Positions 23,571 through 32,641 of a stretch of 64,000 nt of DNA are shown here, piece by piece. Under the pieces are notes generated by a model. It saw only the letters and a program-made list of their open reading frames with translations. It was not told the origin of the DNA and did no database searches. The first letter of the stretch is position 1; each line of letters opens with the position of its first letter. The stretch covers positions 3,557,139 through 3,621,138 of the forward strand of contig NC_014541.1 of NCBI RefSeq assembly GCF_000148645.1, in the 5' to 3' direction. The translations under genes were made by a program, and so were the position numbers. Source of the DNA: Ferrimonas balearica DSM 9799. GTDB lineage: Bacteria > Pseudomonadota > Gammaproteobacteria > Enterobacterales > Shewanellaceae.

Positions 23571-25739
23571 TTACTTGGCCAGGGAGATACCACGGCGAAT
23601 CAACAGCGCCTCGGTGGTGGGCTCCTCACCTTTGAAGCCTTTGTAGGTCTCCATCAGGTCCTGGCTGTTGCCCATGGACAGGATCTTGTCACGGAACAGC
23701 TGGCCACGTTCACGGGTCAGGCCACCGGTATCACGGATATGAGCAAAGGCATCCGCGGCCAGGATCTCACTCCACAGGTAGGCGTAGTAACCCGCGGAGT
23801 AACCACCGGCAAAGATGTGGGCAAAGTAGGTGGACTTGTAGCGCGGCGGGATCGCCGCCAGATCCACACCGTGCTTGGCCAGCGCCTCGGCTTCAAAGTC
23901 CGCCACGTTATCGATCTTGGCGTCAGTACCGATGGCGTGCCACTCCATATCCAGCAGGGCGGAGGAGAGGTACTCCAGAGTATCAAAGCCCAGATTGAAC
24001 TTGCTGGCCGCCATCACTTTGGCCAGCAGATCCGCCGGGATCGGCTCACCGGTTTCCACGTGCTTGGCGTAGTTGGCGATCACCTCAGGGTGCACCGCCC
24101 AGTCTTCCTGGAAGGTGGAGGGGAACTCAACAAAGTCGCGGGACACGTTGGTACCGGCGAGGCTCGGGTAGTTCACGTCAGAGAACAGACCATGCACAGC
24201 GTGGCCCATCTCGTGGAACATGGTGGTGGCTTCATCGAAGCTGACCAGCTGCGGCTGGCCTTCACCGGCCTTCTCAATGTTCATCACGTTGACGATCACC
24301 GGCTGGGTGCCAAGCAGGTGGGACTGGCCCACAAACACATTCATCCAGGCACCACCACGCTTGCCTTCGCGGGCGTAGTAGTCGGCGTAAAACAGCGCCA
24401 TGCTCTTGCCGTCTTTATCGAAGATCTCGTACACGTCCACGTCCGGATGGTAGGCCGGCAGGTCAGTACGTTGCTTGAAGGTGATGCCGTACTGGCGTTC
24501 CATGGTGTAGAACACGCCATCTTCCAGCACCTTGTCGAACACGAAGTACTTGGCCACTTCGGCGGCATCCAGGTTGAACTTCTGCTGACGCACCTTCTCG
24601 GCGTAGTAGAGCCAATCCCACGGCTTCACCTCGCCTTCAACACCATCGGCGGCCATCATGGCGGCGATCTCCTCCGCCTCTTTGTTGGCGTTCGCCACGA
24701 CCTTCGGCACCATGGAGCCCAGCAGGTCCATCACGGTGTTCGGGTCTTTTGCCATCTGGGACTGCAGCTTGTAGCCCGCCCAGTTGTCGAAGCCAAACAG
24801 GGCGGCCTTCTCGGCGCGCAGCTGGGCGATCTCGATCAGCACCGCCTGGTTGTCCGCTTCGCCACTGGTGGCACGGAATGCGGACGCTTCCCACAGGCGC
24901 TGGCGCAGCTCGCGGTTGTCGAGGCTGGAGAGGGCTGACTGGCGGGTGGTGTTGGTCAGAGTCAGCAGGTAACCCTCTTTGCCGGCTTTCTCGGCGGCCG
25001 CCTTGGCGGAAGCGATGGCGCCTTCAGACAGACCGGACAGCTGGGCCAGGTCGGTCACCAGTACGGCACTCTCCTGGCTGGCAGCCAGCAGGTTCTGGCC
25101 AAACTGGTTGGTCAGTTCAGACAGCTTCTTATTCAGTTCACGCACCTTGAGCTTCTGCTCCGGGCTCAGGTCGGCACCGGCACGGACAAACTGCTCATAG
25201 GTCACTTCGGTCAGGCGGATGGATTCTGCATCCAGGCCCAGCTCTGCGCGGTGGTCATAGATCGCCTTGACCCGCTCAAACAGCTTGGCATTGAGGTAAA
25301 CGTTGTCCTGATGCTCAGCAAACTTGGGGCCCATCTCGGTTTCCAGGGCACGACGGGCGTCGTTGCTGGTGGAGCTGGACAGGTTGTAGAACACGCTGGC
25401 CGCACGGCTCAACAGAGCGCCGCTTTTCTCCATCGCCACCAGGGTGTTTTCAAAGGTGGGGGCTTCCGGGTTGTTGGCGATGGCCTCGATTTCCGCCATA
25501 TGCTGAGCCATGCCCACTTCAAAAGCCGGCTTAAAATGCTCGTCGGTGATGCGGGAGAAATCCGGAGCCTGGTACTGCAGGGTGCTGGCGTTCTTCAGCG
25601 GGTTGCTGTCCGGCAGCTGAGCCACCTGGGGTGCAGCTTCGGCAGCCGGGGCTGCAGCGGTCTGAGCGGTCGGGGTGGTATCGGAGCAGGCGGCCAGGGC
25701 CAGCACAACGCTGGAGGCCAACAGAGTCTTGCGTAACAT
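23571..25739 (-). CDS. dcp: M3-family metallopeptidase, peptidyl-dipeptidase Dcp type, lipoprotein
   Basis: A 722-aa zinc peptidase. HEMGHAVHG starting at H509 is the HExxH site, and a downstream zinc-ligand Glu is expected about 25 residues on (VEFPSTFQEDW). RYKSTYFAHIFAGGYSAGYYAYLWSE is the conserved C-terminal substrate loop. Dcp removes C-terminal dipeptides. Here it carries a lipoprotein signal (lipobox LAAC, Cys18) and an Ala-rich linker, so it is probably tethered in the periplasm instead of free in the cytoplasm. It has a -10-like promoter upstream and its own terminator. OpdA/PrlC is the less likely alternative. Confidence 0.9.
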   Translation of the reverse strand: MLRKTLLASSVVLALAACSDTTPTAQTAAAPAAEAAPQVAQLPDSNPLKNASTLQYQAPDFSRITDEHFKPAFEVGMAQHMAEIEAIANNPEAPTFENTLVAMEKSGALLSRAASVFYNLSSSTSNDARRALETEMGPKFAEHQDNVYLNAKLFERVKAIYDHRAELGLDAESIRLTEVTYEQFVRAGADLSPEQKLKVRELNKKLSELTNQFGQNLLAASQESAVLVTDLAQLSGLSEGAIASAKAAAEKAGKEGYLLTLTNTTRQSALSSLDNRELRQRLWEASAFRATSGEADNQAVLIEIAQLRAEKAALFGFDNWAGYKLQSQMAKDPNTVMDLLGSMVPKVVANANKEAEEIAAMMAADGVEGEVKPWDWLYYAEKVRQQKFNLDAAEVAKYFVFDKVLEDGVFYTMERQYGITFKQRTDLPAYHPDVDVYEIFDKDGKSMALFYADYYAREGKRGGAWMNVFVGQSHLLGTQPVIVNVMNIEKAGEGQPQLVSFDEATTMFHEMGHAVHGLFSDVNYPSLAGTNVSRDFVEFPSTFQEDWAVHPEVIANYAKHVETGEPIPADLLAKVMAASKFNLGFDTLEYLSSALLDMEWHAIGTDAKIDNVADFEAEALAKHGVDLAAIPPRYKSTYFAHIFAGGYSAGYYAYLWSEILAADAFAHIRDTGGLTRERGQLFRDKILSMGNSQDLMETYKGFKGEEPTTEALLIRRGISLAK

Positions 25740-25864
25740 CCTTCAATCCTTGTGGTTAATTGCGAGCTGCCCGGTCGCCAAGTCAGCGCCTTCGCCGCAG
25801 CCCAAAATCCGGCGCGTTATTGTTATGTGATTTCGCTGCGCTCTATTGGCAACGTGCCGGATAC

Positions 25865-25870
25865 ACTATA
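25865..25870 (-). promoter_or_regulatory. Possible extended -10 element of the M3 peptidase gene
   Basis: On the minus strand the sequence reads TTGGTATAGT, i.e. TGnTATAGT. No good -35 box is seen, which is usual for extended -10 promoters. It lies about 125 bases before the start codon. Confidence 0.35.
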
Positions 25871-25982
25871 CCAACAGAGCGTCACAGTTAAGTCACGAGG
25901 GTAACAAACTGTGTTTTCATAGGCTTGCGCCCACGCTGTGGCTGGTTGACTATGACCACTCGGCCCCGAAGAGTATCCCCCG

Positions 25983-26873
25983 ATGACCGGCTTCGACTGG
26001 AACCTGATCCCGATCTTTCTGGAAACCTATAAGCTGCGCTCCTACACCCTGGCCGCAGACGCGCTGAACATGACCCAACCGGGGGTCAGCGCCGCCATCA
26101 AGCGATTGCAGAGTCAGTTGGGGGCGGCACTGTTTGTCCGGGAGGGGCGTGGCATCGCTCCGACACAGGCCGCCGTACAGCTGGCCCGCAGCCTGGAACC
26201 GGCGTTCAACAACGCCCGTCAGGCACTGGATAACCTGACCGCCTTCAGTCCCGAACAACCCCGTACCTTTATCCTCTCCTGCGACGAGGTGATGACCCAC
26301 CGCCTCCACCGTCGGGCCGAACACGCGACGGCGCTGGGGCAGTGCCAGCTGCAATTGAATCTGGCGCCCCAGGATGAAGAGACCCTGGTCAACCTGCTGA
26401 TGTTGAACAAGGTGGACCTGGCGCTGGACTTAGATGGCCTGAGTCACCCGACGCTGGCGATGGCCCCCGTCTTTGAGGACGAGATGCTGCTGATCTGCCG
26501 CAAGGGGCACCCCCGTATCCAGGGGCCCATCAACCAGCTTCAGTATTTTGCTGAACAGCATGTGGCCCTGAAGATCCGCCGATCAGGCCGCTATGCCGCG
26601 GACTACTTTACCGATGACACCCTGATCCAGCGCCGCATCCGCTGTGAGTGCGACTCGCTGTTGTCGATGATGGGACTGGTGGCCACCAGCGACTGTTTGG
26701 GGGTGGTCACCCGCTCGGTGGCCGACCTGTACGCCGCCGGTTTCGACCTGCAGCGCCTGCCCCTGCCCTTCTCCACCCGTCGGGTTGGCCACGCCATGTA
26801 CTGGCACCACTCCCACAACAATGACCCCGCCCACCAGTGGTTGCGGGAACAGGTGCGGCAGCTGCTGGCGTAA
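25983..26873 (+). CDS. LysR-family regulator
   Basis: A 296-aa LysR-type regulator. The helix-turn-helix is YTLAADALNMTQPGVSAAIKRLQ, followed by ALFVREGRGIAPT. The effector domain starts near residue 90. It is divergent from the M3 peptidase (243 bp) and convergent with the alkylsulfatase gene. Either could be a target, and neither is proven. Confidence 0.9.
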   Translation: MTGFDWNLIPIFLETYKLRSYTLAADALNMTQPGVSAAIKRLQSQLGAALFVREGRGIAPTQAAVQLARSLEPAFNNARQALDNLTAFSPEQPRTFILSCDEVMTHRLHRRAEHATALGQCQLQLNLAPQDEETLVNLLMLNKVDLALDLDGLSHPTLAMAPVFEDEMLLICRKGHPRIQGPINQLQYFAEQHVALKIRRSGRYAADYFTDDTLIQRRIRCECDSLLSMMGLVATSDCLGVVTRSVADLYAAGFDLQRLPLPFSTRRVGHAMYWHHSHNNDPAHQWLREQVRQLLA

Positions 26874-26876
26874 GAC

Positions 26877-26910
26877 AAAAAAAAACGCCCCGTTTCCGGG
26901 GCGTTTTTTG
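26877..26910. terminator. Bidirectional terminator between LysR and alkylsulfatase genes
   Basis: CGCCCC-N6-GGGGCG lies between nine A and six T, separating convergent stops at 26873 and 26922. Confidence 0.93.
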
Positions 26911-26921
26911 TGGCTCAGAGG

Positions 26922-28910
26922 TCAAGACTTCTGCGCCGGCAGCGGTACGATTTCAAAGTCGCTTTCGAAGGTGTCCAACACCGCTTTCAGCTGGCCCAAC
27001 AGCTCGGCATCGCCCTTAATGTTGGCCCGCTCCGCCAGGGTGCCATCCCCCAGCAGTACCCGGGTCAGGTCGGCCTTGCTGATGGTCAGGGTCAGGTCGG
27101 CCTCCACCGGCTTGTCGATCTGGATATTGGCCATATTGGCGTTGCTGACCTCACCGTAGTACACCTCGTTCAGCTCCGGGTGAATCAACTGGAAGTTGAA
27201 ATCCAGCCCGGCGGCTTCGGCTTTCGGCGCGTTCAGGCGTACCGCCAGGTAATCGAGCATCATGCCGGTCGGGGTGTTGGCGATCACGTCCGGCGAGGCC
27301 GCCTTGAGGCTGTCGGCGACAAACCCGGTGCGCAGCTCATACGCCCCCTGCAGGTAGCTGTTGCGCCAGGCCATGGTTTCCGCCTGATAACCCTGCTGCT
27401 CGTAGCTGTCCGCCAGCAGGTCACGGGCCTTTTGGTTGTCCGGCTGGCAGGTCACCACATCGTTCAGCAGCTGGCTGGCCTGCTGGTAGCGGCCCGCCTC
27501 AAAGTGGCCCTTACCCGCCGTCACCAGAGTGCCAGCACCGGCCGCCTCCACGTAGGTGCAGGACTTATCGTGGCTGGTCAGCGGATTGACGTTGACCGGG
27601 TTCATGTCGTGGTAACCAAGGTAGAGGTTCACCACCGCCCGGGCATTGTGGCTGTAGGAGCCGTGGTAGCCGTTGGTGTGCCAGGTGTTGAACTGGCTCT
27701 CGGGCACAATCTCCTCAATGGCGCGGCCCACATCGTGGATGGTGACCCCGTGGTTGGCCAGGCGCATCGACTGGTTATGAACAAAGCCATAGTTGTCGCG
27801 CTGCAGGGTCATGTAGTCACTGACCTCGGCCTGCCCCCACACCGGTGCGGAGTGTGCGGCGTGGATGTTGTCCACCTTGCCACTGTCGACAAAGCGCAGC
27901 TTCAGCTCAGTCAGGTATTTGGTCCAGACCAGCGCATCACGCACTTTGGCACCCCGGAAGGTGTAGATGTTGTGCTGGCCGTCGTAGGTCAGCTCGGCGG
28001 TGTTAAGGCTGCGGTACTTGGGCAGGTACACCACCATCTCCGCCGGGGCTTCTGCGCCAGGCATGTTGATCAGCAGCATCTCCAGGCCATCGATGGTGAC
28101 CCAACGCTCACGCTCGCTAATCTCCTCGGTGGGGGCCACCAGCGTCACCTGACCGTCGGAGGTGCCCAGGCCCAGGGCGTTGTCCACAATCCCTTTGGTG
28201 CTGTTGGGCAGGGTGGTGCCGTACTGGTACTGGGCGCGGCGGCTCATGGCGTTACCGCCGATCATGTTCTCGTCTGCCAGCTCTTTGAGGAAGCCGTCCG
28301 GGGCCAGGATGGGGCCGTCAAACTGCTCATCAATGATGCCCCGGGAACCGCCGAAATGGTCGATGTGCATGTGGCTGTACAACACCCCGGTGATGCGGTG
28401 TTCACCGTTGATCTTCGGCAGGTGCTGCTTGGCAAAATCCCATGCTGCGGCAGCGGCCTTATCGCTTAGCAGCGGGTCATGAATGATGTAGCCGTTATCG
28501 GAGCGGTAGATGGTCATGTTGGAGAGATCGGCACCGCGCACCTGATACACCCCATCGGTCACTTCGTACAGACCGCCTGCCGCGTAGTTCAGCATCCCCT
28601 GGCGCCAGATGGAGGGATTTACCGTCGGCGGCAGGTCTTTCACGCTCATCGCCGCCATATAGTTGAACTTGTTTTTCAGCTCACCGGCGGCGTGGCTGCC
28701 AAAGGGTGCAATCAGACCGCGCTGAGTGCGTTCAAAGGCGCTGGTGTCCTCCCAGGGCAGGCGCTTGGCCAGCTCCGCATTGGCTTTGATGGTGTGTTCC
28801 GAGGCGGGCTTGCCCTGGTAGGTTTCGATGCCAGCCAAACCATCCGCAAGCACCGGCAAAGACAGGGCCATACAGAGGGAAACGGCAACAGCAGTAGGTT
28901 TTACAGACAT
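26922..28910 (-). CDS. Secreted alkylsulfatase of the SdsA1/YjcS type (metallo-beta-lactamase fold)
   Basis: A 662-aa protein with a signal peptide (TAVAVSLCMALSLPVLA, cut near residue 22). The metallo-beta-lactamase domain carries SHMHIDHFGG, giving H180, H182, D184 and H185 of the binuclear zinc site. HAAHSAP and the NTWHTNGYHGSYSHN block are characteristic of linear alkylsulfatases. A helical dimerisation region follows (GHFEAGRYQQASQLLNDVV...ARDLLADSYEQQGYQ), then a C-terminal SCP-2-like domain. It would hydrolyse primary alkyl sulfates such as SDS in the periplasm. ATG 28910 is chosen for GGAGG 6 bases upstream. Confidence 0.92.
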   Translation of the reverse strand: MSVKPTAVAVSLCMALSLPVLADGLAGIETYQGKPASEHTIKANAELAKRLPWEDTSAFERTQRGLIAPFGSHAAGELKNKFNYMAAMSVKDLPPTVNPSIWRQGMLNYAAGGLYEVTDGVYQVRGADLSNMTIYRSDNGYIIHDPLLSDKAAAAAWDFAKQHLPKINGEHRITGVLYSHMHIDHFGGSRGIIDEQFDGPILAPDGFLKELADENMIGGNAMSRRAQYQYGTTLPNSTKGIVDNALGLGTSDGQVTLVAPTEEISERERWVTIDGLEMLLINMPGAEAPAEMVVYLPKYRSLNTAELTYDGQHNIYTFRGAKVRDALVWTKYLTELKLRFVDSGKVDNIHAAHSAPVWGQAEVSDYMTLQRDNYGFVHNQSMRLANHGVTIHDVGRAIEEIVPESQFNTWHTNGYHGSYSHNARAVVNLYLGYHDMNPVNVNPLTSHDKSCTYVEAAGAGTLVTAGKGHFEAGRYQQASQLLNDVVTCQPDNQKARDLLADSYEQQGYQAETMAWRNSYLQGAYELRTGFVADSLKAASPDVIANTPTGMMLDYLAVRLNAPKAEAAGLDFNFQLIHPELNEVYYGEVSNANMANIQIDKPVEADLTLTISKADLTRVLLGDGTLAERANIKGDAELLGQLKAVLDTFESDFEIVPLPAQKS

Positions 28911-29015
28911 GGTGTTCCTCCAGAAGGTCAGCCGGGCGACGGGCACGGCGGGAAAGCTCTGGAGGCAGTATGAAGAGAAGCGCCGGGGCGATGCAGCCGC
29001 ACCCGGCTATTTCAG

Positions 29016-29034
29016 ACATAACTCATGGTTATGT
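29016..29034. promoter_or_regulatory. Dyad upstream of the alkylsulfatase gene
   Basis: ACATAAC-TCATG-GTTATGT is a perfect 7-bp inverted repeat, flanked on both sides by TTCAG. It lies about 106 bases upstream of the alkylsulfatase start and just after the DJ-1 gene. A candidate regulator site. Confidence 0.4.
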
Positions 29035-29088
29035 TTCAGGGCCAGTTTTCCGAACTGTTTTCAGGGGCTCACGCGAGCGTTGGAGGCG

Positions 29089-29820
29089 TTAGGTATCGGT
29101 GCCCCAGGTGATGGCAAAGGGATCATTGTCGGCATCCCGATTCCAGGGGTACTCGGCGATCTCAGCAATCTTTTGCGCCACCGCCTCTCCGCGCACTTCA
29201 GCAATCAACGCCAGTGCCGCGTCCGTGCCCGCCGAGACACCGGAGGAGGTGGTCAGGTTGCCATCCTGCACCCAGCGCGCCCGGCCCTGCCAATCCGCGT
29301 CCGGCGCCAGTGAAGCCACCCAGGCAAACGCCGCTTTGTTGGTGGTAACCCGCTTGCCGTCCAGCAAGCCCGCCTGGGCCAGCAGCGCGGCCCCGGTGCA
29401 CACGGACAGCACCCGCTCGCTCATCAACGCCTGGCGTCGAATCAGCTCAATCAACTCAGGCTGCTGCACCAGTGCCCGGGTGCCCAGGCCGCCGGGCACC
29501 AGGAAAAGATCCAGCGGTTCCAGCTGGGCCAGTGGCCGGTCCACCACCACCTTGGGGCCCTGGAATGAGCGGGCCACCGCGCCGGGGCCAATCAGCTCAA
29601 TCTCCACATCCGCCAAATGCCCCAGCATCTCAACCGGACCATGCAGGTCGAGGGTTTCATAGTCGTCAAACACCAGCACACCAATGCGGTAGTGGCCGCT
29701 GCCCAGCTTTCCGGCACGGCGCTCTTCAATGCGCAGTTGCGGGGCTTCCGCCGCCCAGGGACGGGCGGCTACCGTCAGCGCGGCGGCGCCCAGTCCGGTG
29801 ATAAATTCACGTCGTTTCAT
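29089..29820 (-). CDS. Exported DJ-1/PfpI-family protein (Tat signal)
   Basis: A 243-aa protein starting MKRREFITGLGAAALTVAARPWA, a twin-arginine signal peptide, so it should be exported folded to the periplasm. The mature part is a DJ-1/PfpI domain: GVLVFDDYETLDLHGPVEML, LVPGGLGTRAL, and the nucleophile-elbow cysteine C141 in SVCTGAALLAQAGLL. It is closest in appearance to the isonitrile hydratase/AraC-N-terminal branch, but without a DNA-binding domain. Substrate unknown. Confidence 0.87.
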   Translation of the reverse strand: MKRREFITGLGAAALTVAARPWAAEAPQLRIEERRAGKLGSGHYRIGVLVFDDYETLDLHGPVEMLGHLADVEIELIGPGAVARSFQGPKVVVDRPLAQLEPLDLFLVPGGLGTRALVQQPELIELIRRQALMSERVLSVCTGAALLAQAGLLDGKRVTTNKAAFAWVASLAPDADWQGRARWVQDGNLTTSSGVSAGTDAALALIAEVRGEAVAQKIAEIAEYPWNRDADNDPFAITWGTDT

Positions 29821-29967
29821 CGTTTGCTCCTTGTGGCTTCACGCCCTTGAGAGGGCGTGCTGCGCACACGGTTCCGATGATGTGGACGGCAATCGGGCGG
29901 GATCCACCCTGGCTCACAGGCCGGTGGCACCAGAGTGAATGCGATTACCGTTGTGGGGATTCGCCGA

Positions 29968-30921
29968 TCAACGCGGGGCGCTGTCGAGCAGGCGGGTTTT
30001 CAGCCAGCTGAAGGGCAGTTTGCCCAAACGCCGACGCCCCATATCGCGCCAGAAGGCGGCGTTGTCGAGCGGCAGGTCGCCACCACAGTGGCGGTTGTAG
30101 AGCTCGCACCACTCATGGAAGGTGAACTCGTTCACCCGCTTCTTGGCCCGCAGCGAGATCTTACGCAGACCCAGTCCGATTCGCTCGGGCTCATCCAGCA
30201 GCAGGTTGCTGGCCACAAACTTGTCCCAGTAATCCTGGGCGGACGCATCGCCCGCAATGCGACGGTGGATCACCGGAGCGTTCGGATCCAGCGCCAGCAG
30301 CCAGATCAGGCAGATCACCTGCTCGGATTCCAGCGCCACCTGCCCTTTTTTCAGGCGCGCAAAGCCCGCCAGCAGGTCGGCACTGAAGGGCTGCTGTTCA
30401 AACAGCGGCTGGTCCCAGATCCTGAGTAAGTCTTCAGTGCGGCCGTAATAGAAAAAGTCACTGGGGTGGTAAAGGATGCGGTGGCCCTTGGAGTAGCGCC
30501 GGAACAGATTGGCGTTGATCACCACCCGCTCGGCGAACTGGCGAAACTCCGGATGGCGCAGCGGGTAGGCCTGCTGGCGTTCGACAAACTGGTTGCCCAC
30601 CAGGTAGTTGTCAGAGCGCAGCTTGATGGCGTAATCGGTGGTGACCCGGCGCAGCCCTTCGCGGCTGGAAACCAGCTGGCGATGGTAGTTGCGTGGGCAG
30701 TAGTCGTCCTGGTTGGGGCCGGGGTCGGCGCTCTCCACCAGCAGATCGTAGTCGAGGCCGGAGAGATCCTGATCCGGCCAGGTGGAGAGGATCAGGGTGG
30801 CCCCGGGCAGGTGCTGGCGAACGCTGTCCAGACAGCGCTGGGTGATCCCCGCTTCCATGCCCCGGCCCTGATAAGCCTGAACCGGCCCCTGTACCACCAC
30901 ACTGATCTGCTCAAACGCCAC
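29968..30921 (-). CDS. WavE-type lipopolysaccharide synthesis protein
   Basis: A 317-aa protein of the WavE family named for the Vibrio cholerae LPS-core gene. Visible are SVVVQGPV at the N-terminus, TRCL-like ITQRCLDSVRQHLPGATLILSTW, NYHRQLVSSREGL, YAIKLRSDNYL (a DxD-like RSDN in place of the metal site) and FFYYGRTEDLL. It is probably a cytoplasmic glycosyltransferase adding a sugar to LPS core. No other LPS genes are nearby, so it acts as an isolated gene. Confidence 0.88.
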   Translation of the reverse strand: MAFEQISVVVQGPVQAYQGRGMEAGITQRCLDSVRQHLPGATLILSTWPDQDLSGLDYDLLVESADPGPNQDDYCPRNYHRQLVSSREGLRRVTTDYAIKLRSDNYLVGNQFVERQQAYPLRHPEFRQFAERVVINANLFRRYSKGHRILYHPSDFFYYGRTEDLLRIWDQPLFEQQPFSADLLAGFARLKKGQVALESEQVICLIWLLALDPNAPVIHRRIAGDASAQDYWDKFVASNLLLDEPERIGLGLRKISLRAKKRVNEFTFHEWCELYNRHCGGDLPLDNAAFWRDMGRRRLGKLPFSWLKTRLLDSAPR

Positions 30922-31019
30922 GGCGCCTCTCCTGTCGAACGGTTGTTTCCGGGTAGGCCGGTTATCTTACAAAACCAACGGGAAAAAAGTGTTAGCCGCC
31001 GGGCAGTTCCGCCCCTGCC

Positions 31020-31271
31020 CTACTTCACCATCACCTTGCCGCCGATGATCTTAAACGCTGGCGTGCCCCGCACCAGCGTGTCGCGGGCAAACTCAAGACC
31101 ACAGCCGGGACAGTGCCCCGGCTCGGTGGTGTGGTCCTCGACGATGCGCTCCTTAAAGCACTTTACCAGCGCGCCTTTGCCGCCCTTGCGATAGCGGTAC
31201 AGCGGCGCCCGGCAGCGGGCACAGCTGATCGCCACCGTGGTGCTGGGGCCTTTCTTATTGGGCTTAGCCAT
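31020..31271 (-). CDS. Small zinc-ribbon protein
   Basis: An 83-aa protein with two CxxC pairs (SCARCRAP and HCPGCGLEF) about 35 residues apart, a zinc-ribbon pattern. A basic stretch lies between them (YRYRKGGKGALVKCFKERI). It starts 3 bp after the YaiI-like stop and is the last of a three-gene operon. It may bind nucleic acid; function unknown. Confidence 0.8.
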   Translation of the reverse strand: MAKPNKKGPSTTVAISCARCRAPLYRYRKGGKGALVKCFKERIVEDHTTEPGHCPGCGLEFARDTLVRGTPAFKIIGGKVMVK

Positions 31272-31274
31272 GCC

Positions 31275-31739
31275 TTAGCCTTTGTTGGCCTTGGCCAGGT
31301 AACGGTCCAGCGCGTTGGCAAAGGCCATCCGCTCAGTTTGCGACAGCGGCGGCGGACCGCCGGTCTGCACGCCGCTGGCCCGCAGGGTATCCATAAAGTC
31401 CCGCATATTGAGCCGGGCCCGGATATTGTGGGGGGTGTACAACTCACCGCGGGGGTTCAGGGCCACCCCGCCCTTGTCGATCACCTCGGACGCCAGCGGA
31501 ATGTCAGCGGTGATCACCAGATCACCGGCCACCACTCGGCGCACGATTTCATTGTCCGCCACATCAAAGCCCGCCTGCACCCGCAGGGTGCGGATATGGG
31601 GGCTCGGTGGCACCGACAGCGGCTGGTTCGCCACCAGCAGCAGATTCAGGCCGGTGCGATCCGCCGCCCGGTAGAGGATCTCCTTGATCACCTTGGGGCA
31701 GGCGTCGGCATCAACGTAGATGGTGGGACGTTCAGCCAT
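31275..31739 (-). CDS. yaiI: YaiI/YqxD-family protein (UPF0178)
   Basis: A 154-aa cytoplasmic protein of the YaiI/YqxD family, related to PIN-type nucleases. The conserved acidic residues are in [15 protein letters not shown] (residues 8-22) and [23 protein letters not shown]. The family's activity is not established. It overlaps the DUF2797 gene by 8 bp and precedes the zinc-ribbon gene by 3 bp. Confidence 0.92.
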   Translation of the reverse strand: MAERPTIYVDADACPKVIKEILYRAADRTGLNLLLVANQPLSVPPSPHIRTLRVQAGFDVADNEIVRRVVAGDLVITADIPLASEVIDKGGVALNPRGELYTPHNIRARLNMRDFMDTLRASGVQTGGPPPLSQTERMAFANALDRYLAKANKG

Positions 31740-32547
31740 GGCTTACGCTCACCTCGTAGCCGGTGAACTTACGGATGTTGATCACCCCGGTATCGAAGAT
31801 CAGGTACTGGCCCTTGATGCCCTGCAATACCCCGGACACTTCCGGCACTTTGTCGAAGTTATGGGAGGCGATCTTGGTCGGGTAGCAATCCACCGGATAG
31901 TCGATGGACACCGGCGCCTCGTCCAGACGCTCAATCGCTTCCACACCAAACTGGCTGCCCAGTTCCGCCAGCTTCTCCTCAATGGCCGGCAGCAGTCGCG
32001 CCGCTTCCGCCTGCAGATCCATTGGCTCACCGCTGCCCTTGAGCATGGCGCGCCAGTTGGTTTTGTCGGCGACCAGCTTAGCCAACTCCACCTCCACCAG
32101 GCCGGAGAGCTGTCGGGTGGCCACTTTCAGGATCGGCAGGGCCTGAGTCGCGCCCTGGTCCAGCCAGCGGGTGGGCACCTGGCTGTGGCGAGTGATGCCC
32201 ACTTTTAGCCCGGATGTATTGGCGAGGTAAACAAAATGAGGGATCATGCAGTGCGTTTCACCCCATTCCGGCTCCCGGCAGGTGCCCTTGGCGAAATGGC
32301 AGGTCTCCGGCTTCATGATGCACATGTCGCAGCGGGCCAGCTTCTTCATACAAGGGAAACAGTGGCCCTGGGAGTAGCTTTTGCTGGTCTTACGGCCGCA
32401 GGCATCGCAGTAAATGCGACCGGTGAAATTCAGGGTCAGGGATTGGCCAATCAGCGGGTTCAGCGGCAGGCGTTCATCGCCCACTCGTAAGGCGTACTGG
32501 GCGGGTTGCTCCAGAGTAACCGCCATCTTGGACAGGGTGCCTTGCAT
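31732..32547 (-). CDS. DUF2797 protein with zinc-binding cysteines and a GIY-YIG-like core
   Basis: A 271-aa protein. Residues about 40-95 hold many cysteines ([34 protein letters not shown]). These are followed by [17 protein letters not shown], then RWLDQGA. The pattern YLA...LKVGITR resembles the GIY-YIG nuclease core, although the exact motif residues are replaced. ATG 32547 is preferred (AAGGAG 9 bases upstream) over the in-frame codon at 32613. It is the first gene of a three-gene operon with yaiI and the zinc-ribbon gene, and diverges from the SPFH gene. Confidence 0.82.
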   Translation of the reverse strand: MQGTLSKMAVTLEQPAQYALRVGDERLPLNPLIGQSLTLNFTGRIYCDACGRKTSKSYSQGHCFPCMKKLARCDMCIMKPETCHFAKGTCREPEWGETHCMIPHFVYLANTSGLKVGITRHSQVPTRWLDQGATQALPILKVATRQLSGLVEVELAKLVADKTNWRAMLKGSGEPMDLQAEAARLLPAIEEKLAELGSQFGVEAIERLDEAPVSIDYPVDCYPTKIASHNFDKVPEVSGVLQGIKGQYLIFDTGVINIRKFTGYEVSVSHG

Positions 32548-32641
32548 GGCAACGTGCTCCTTGGGGAAAAACCCCAGTGTACCAAAACCCCCGCGCCAAT
32601 CCCGCCCCGTCACAACCCATCACAAAGGAGTGTTTCCGTTC

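Noticed and set aside
23457-24938. 493-codon plus-strand frame, and the similar frames at 48677-50116 and 54794-56263
   Set aside because: They are antisense to dcp, the usher and ravA respectively; all are low-complexity shadows.
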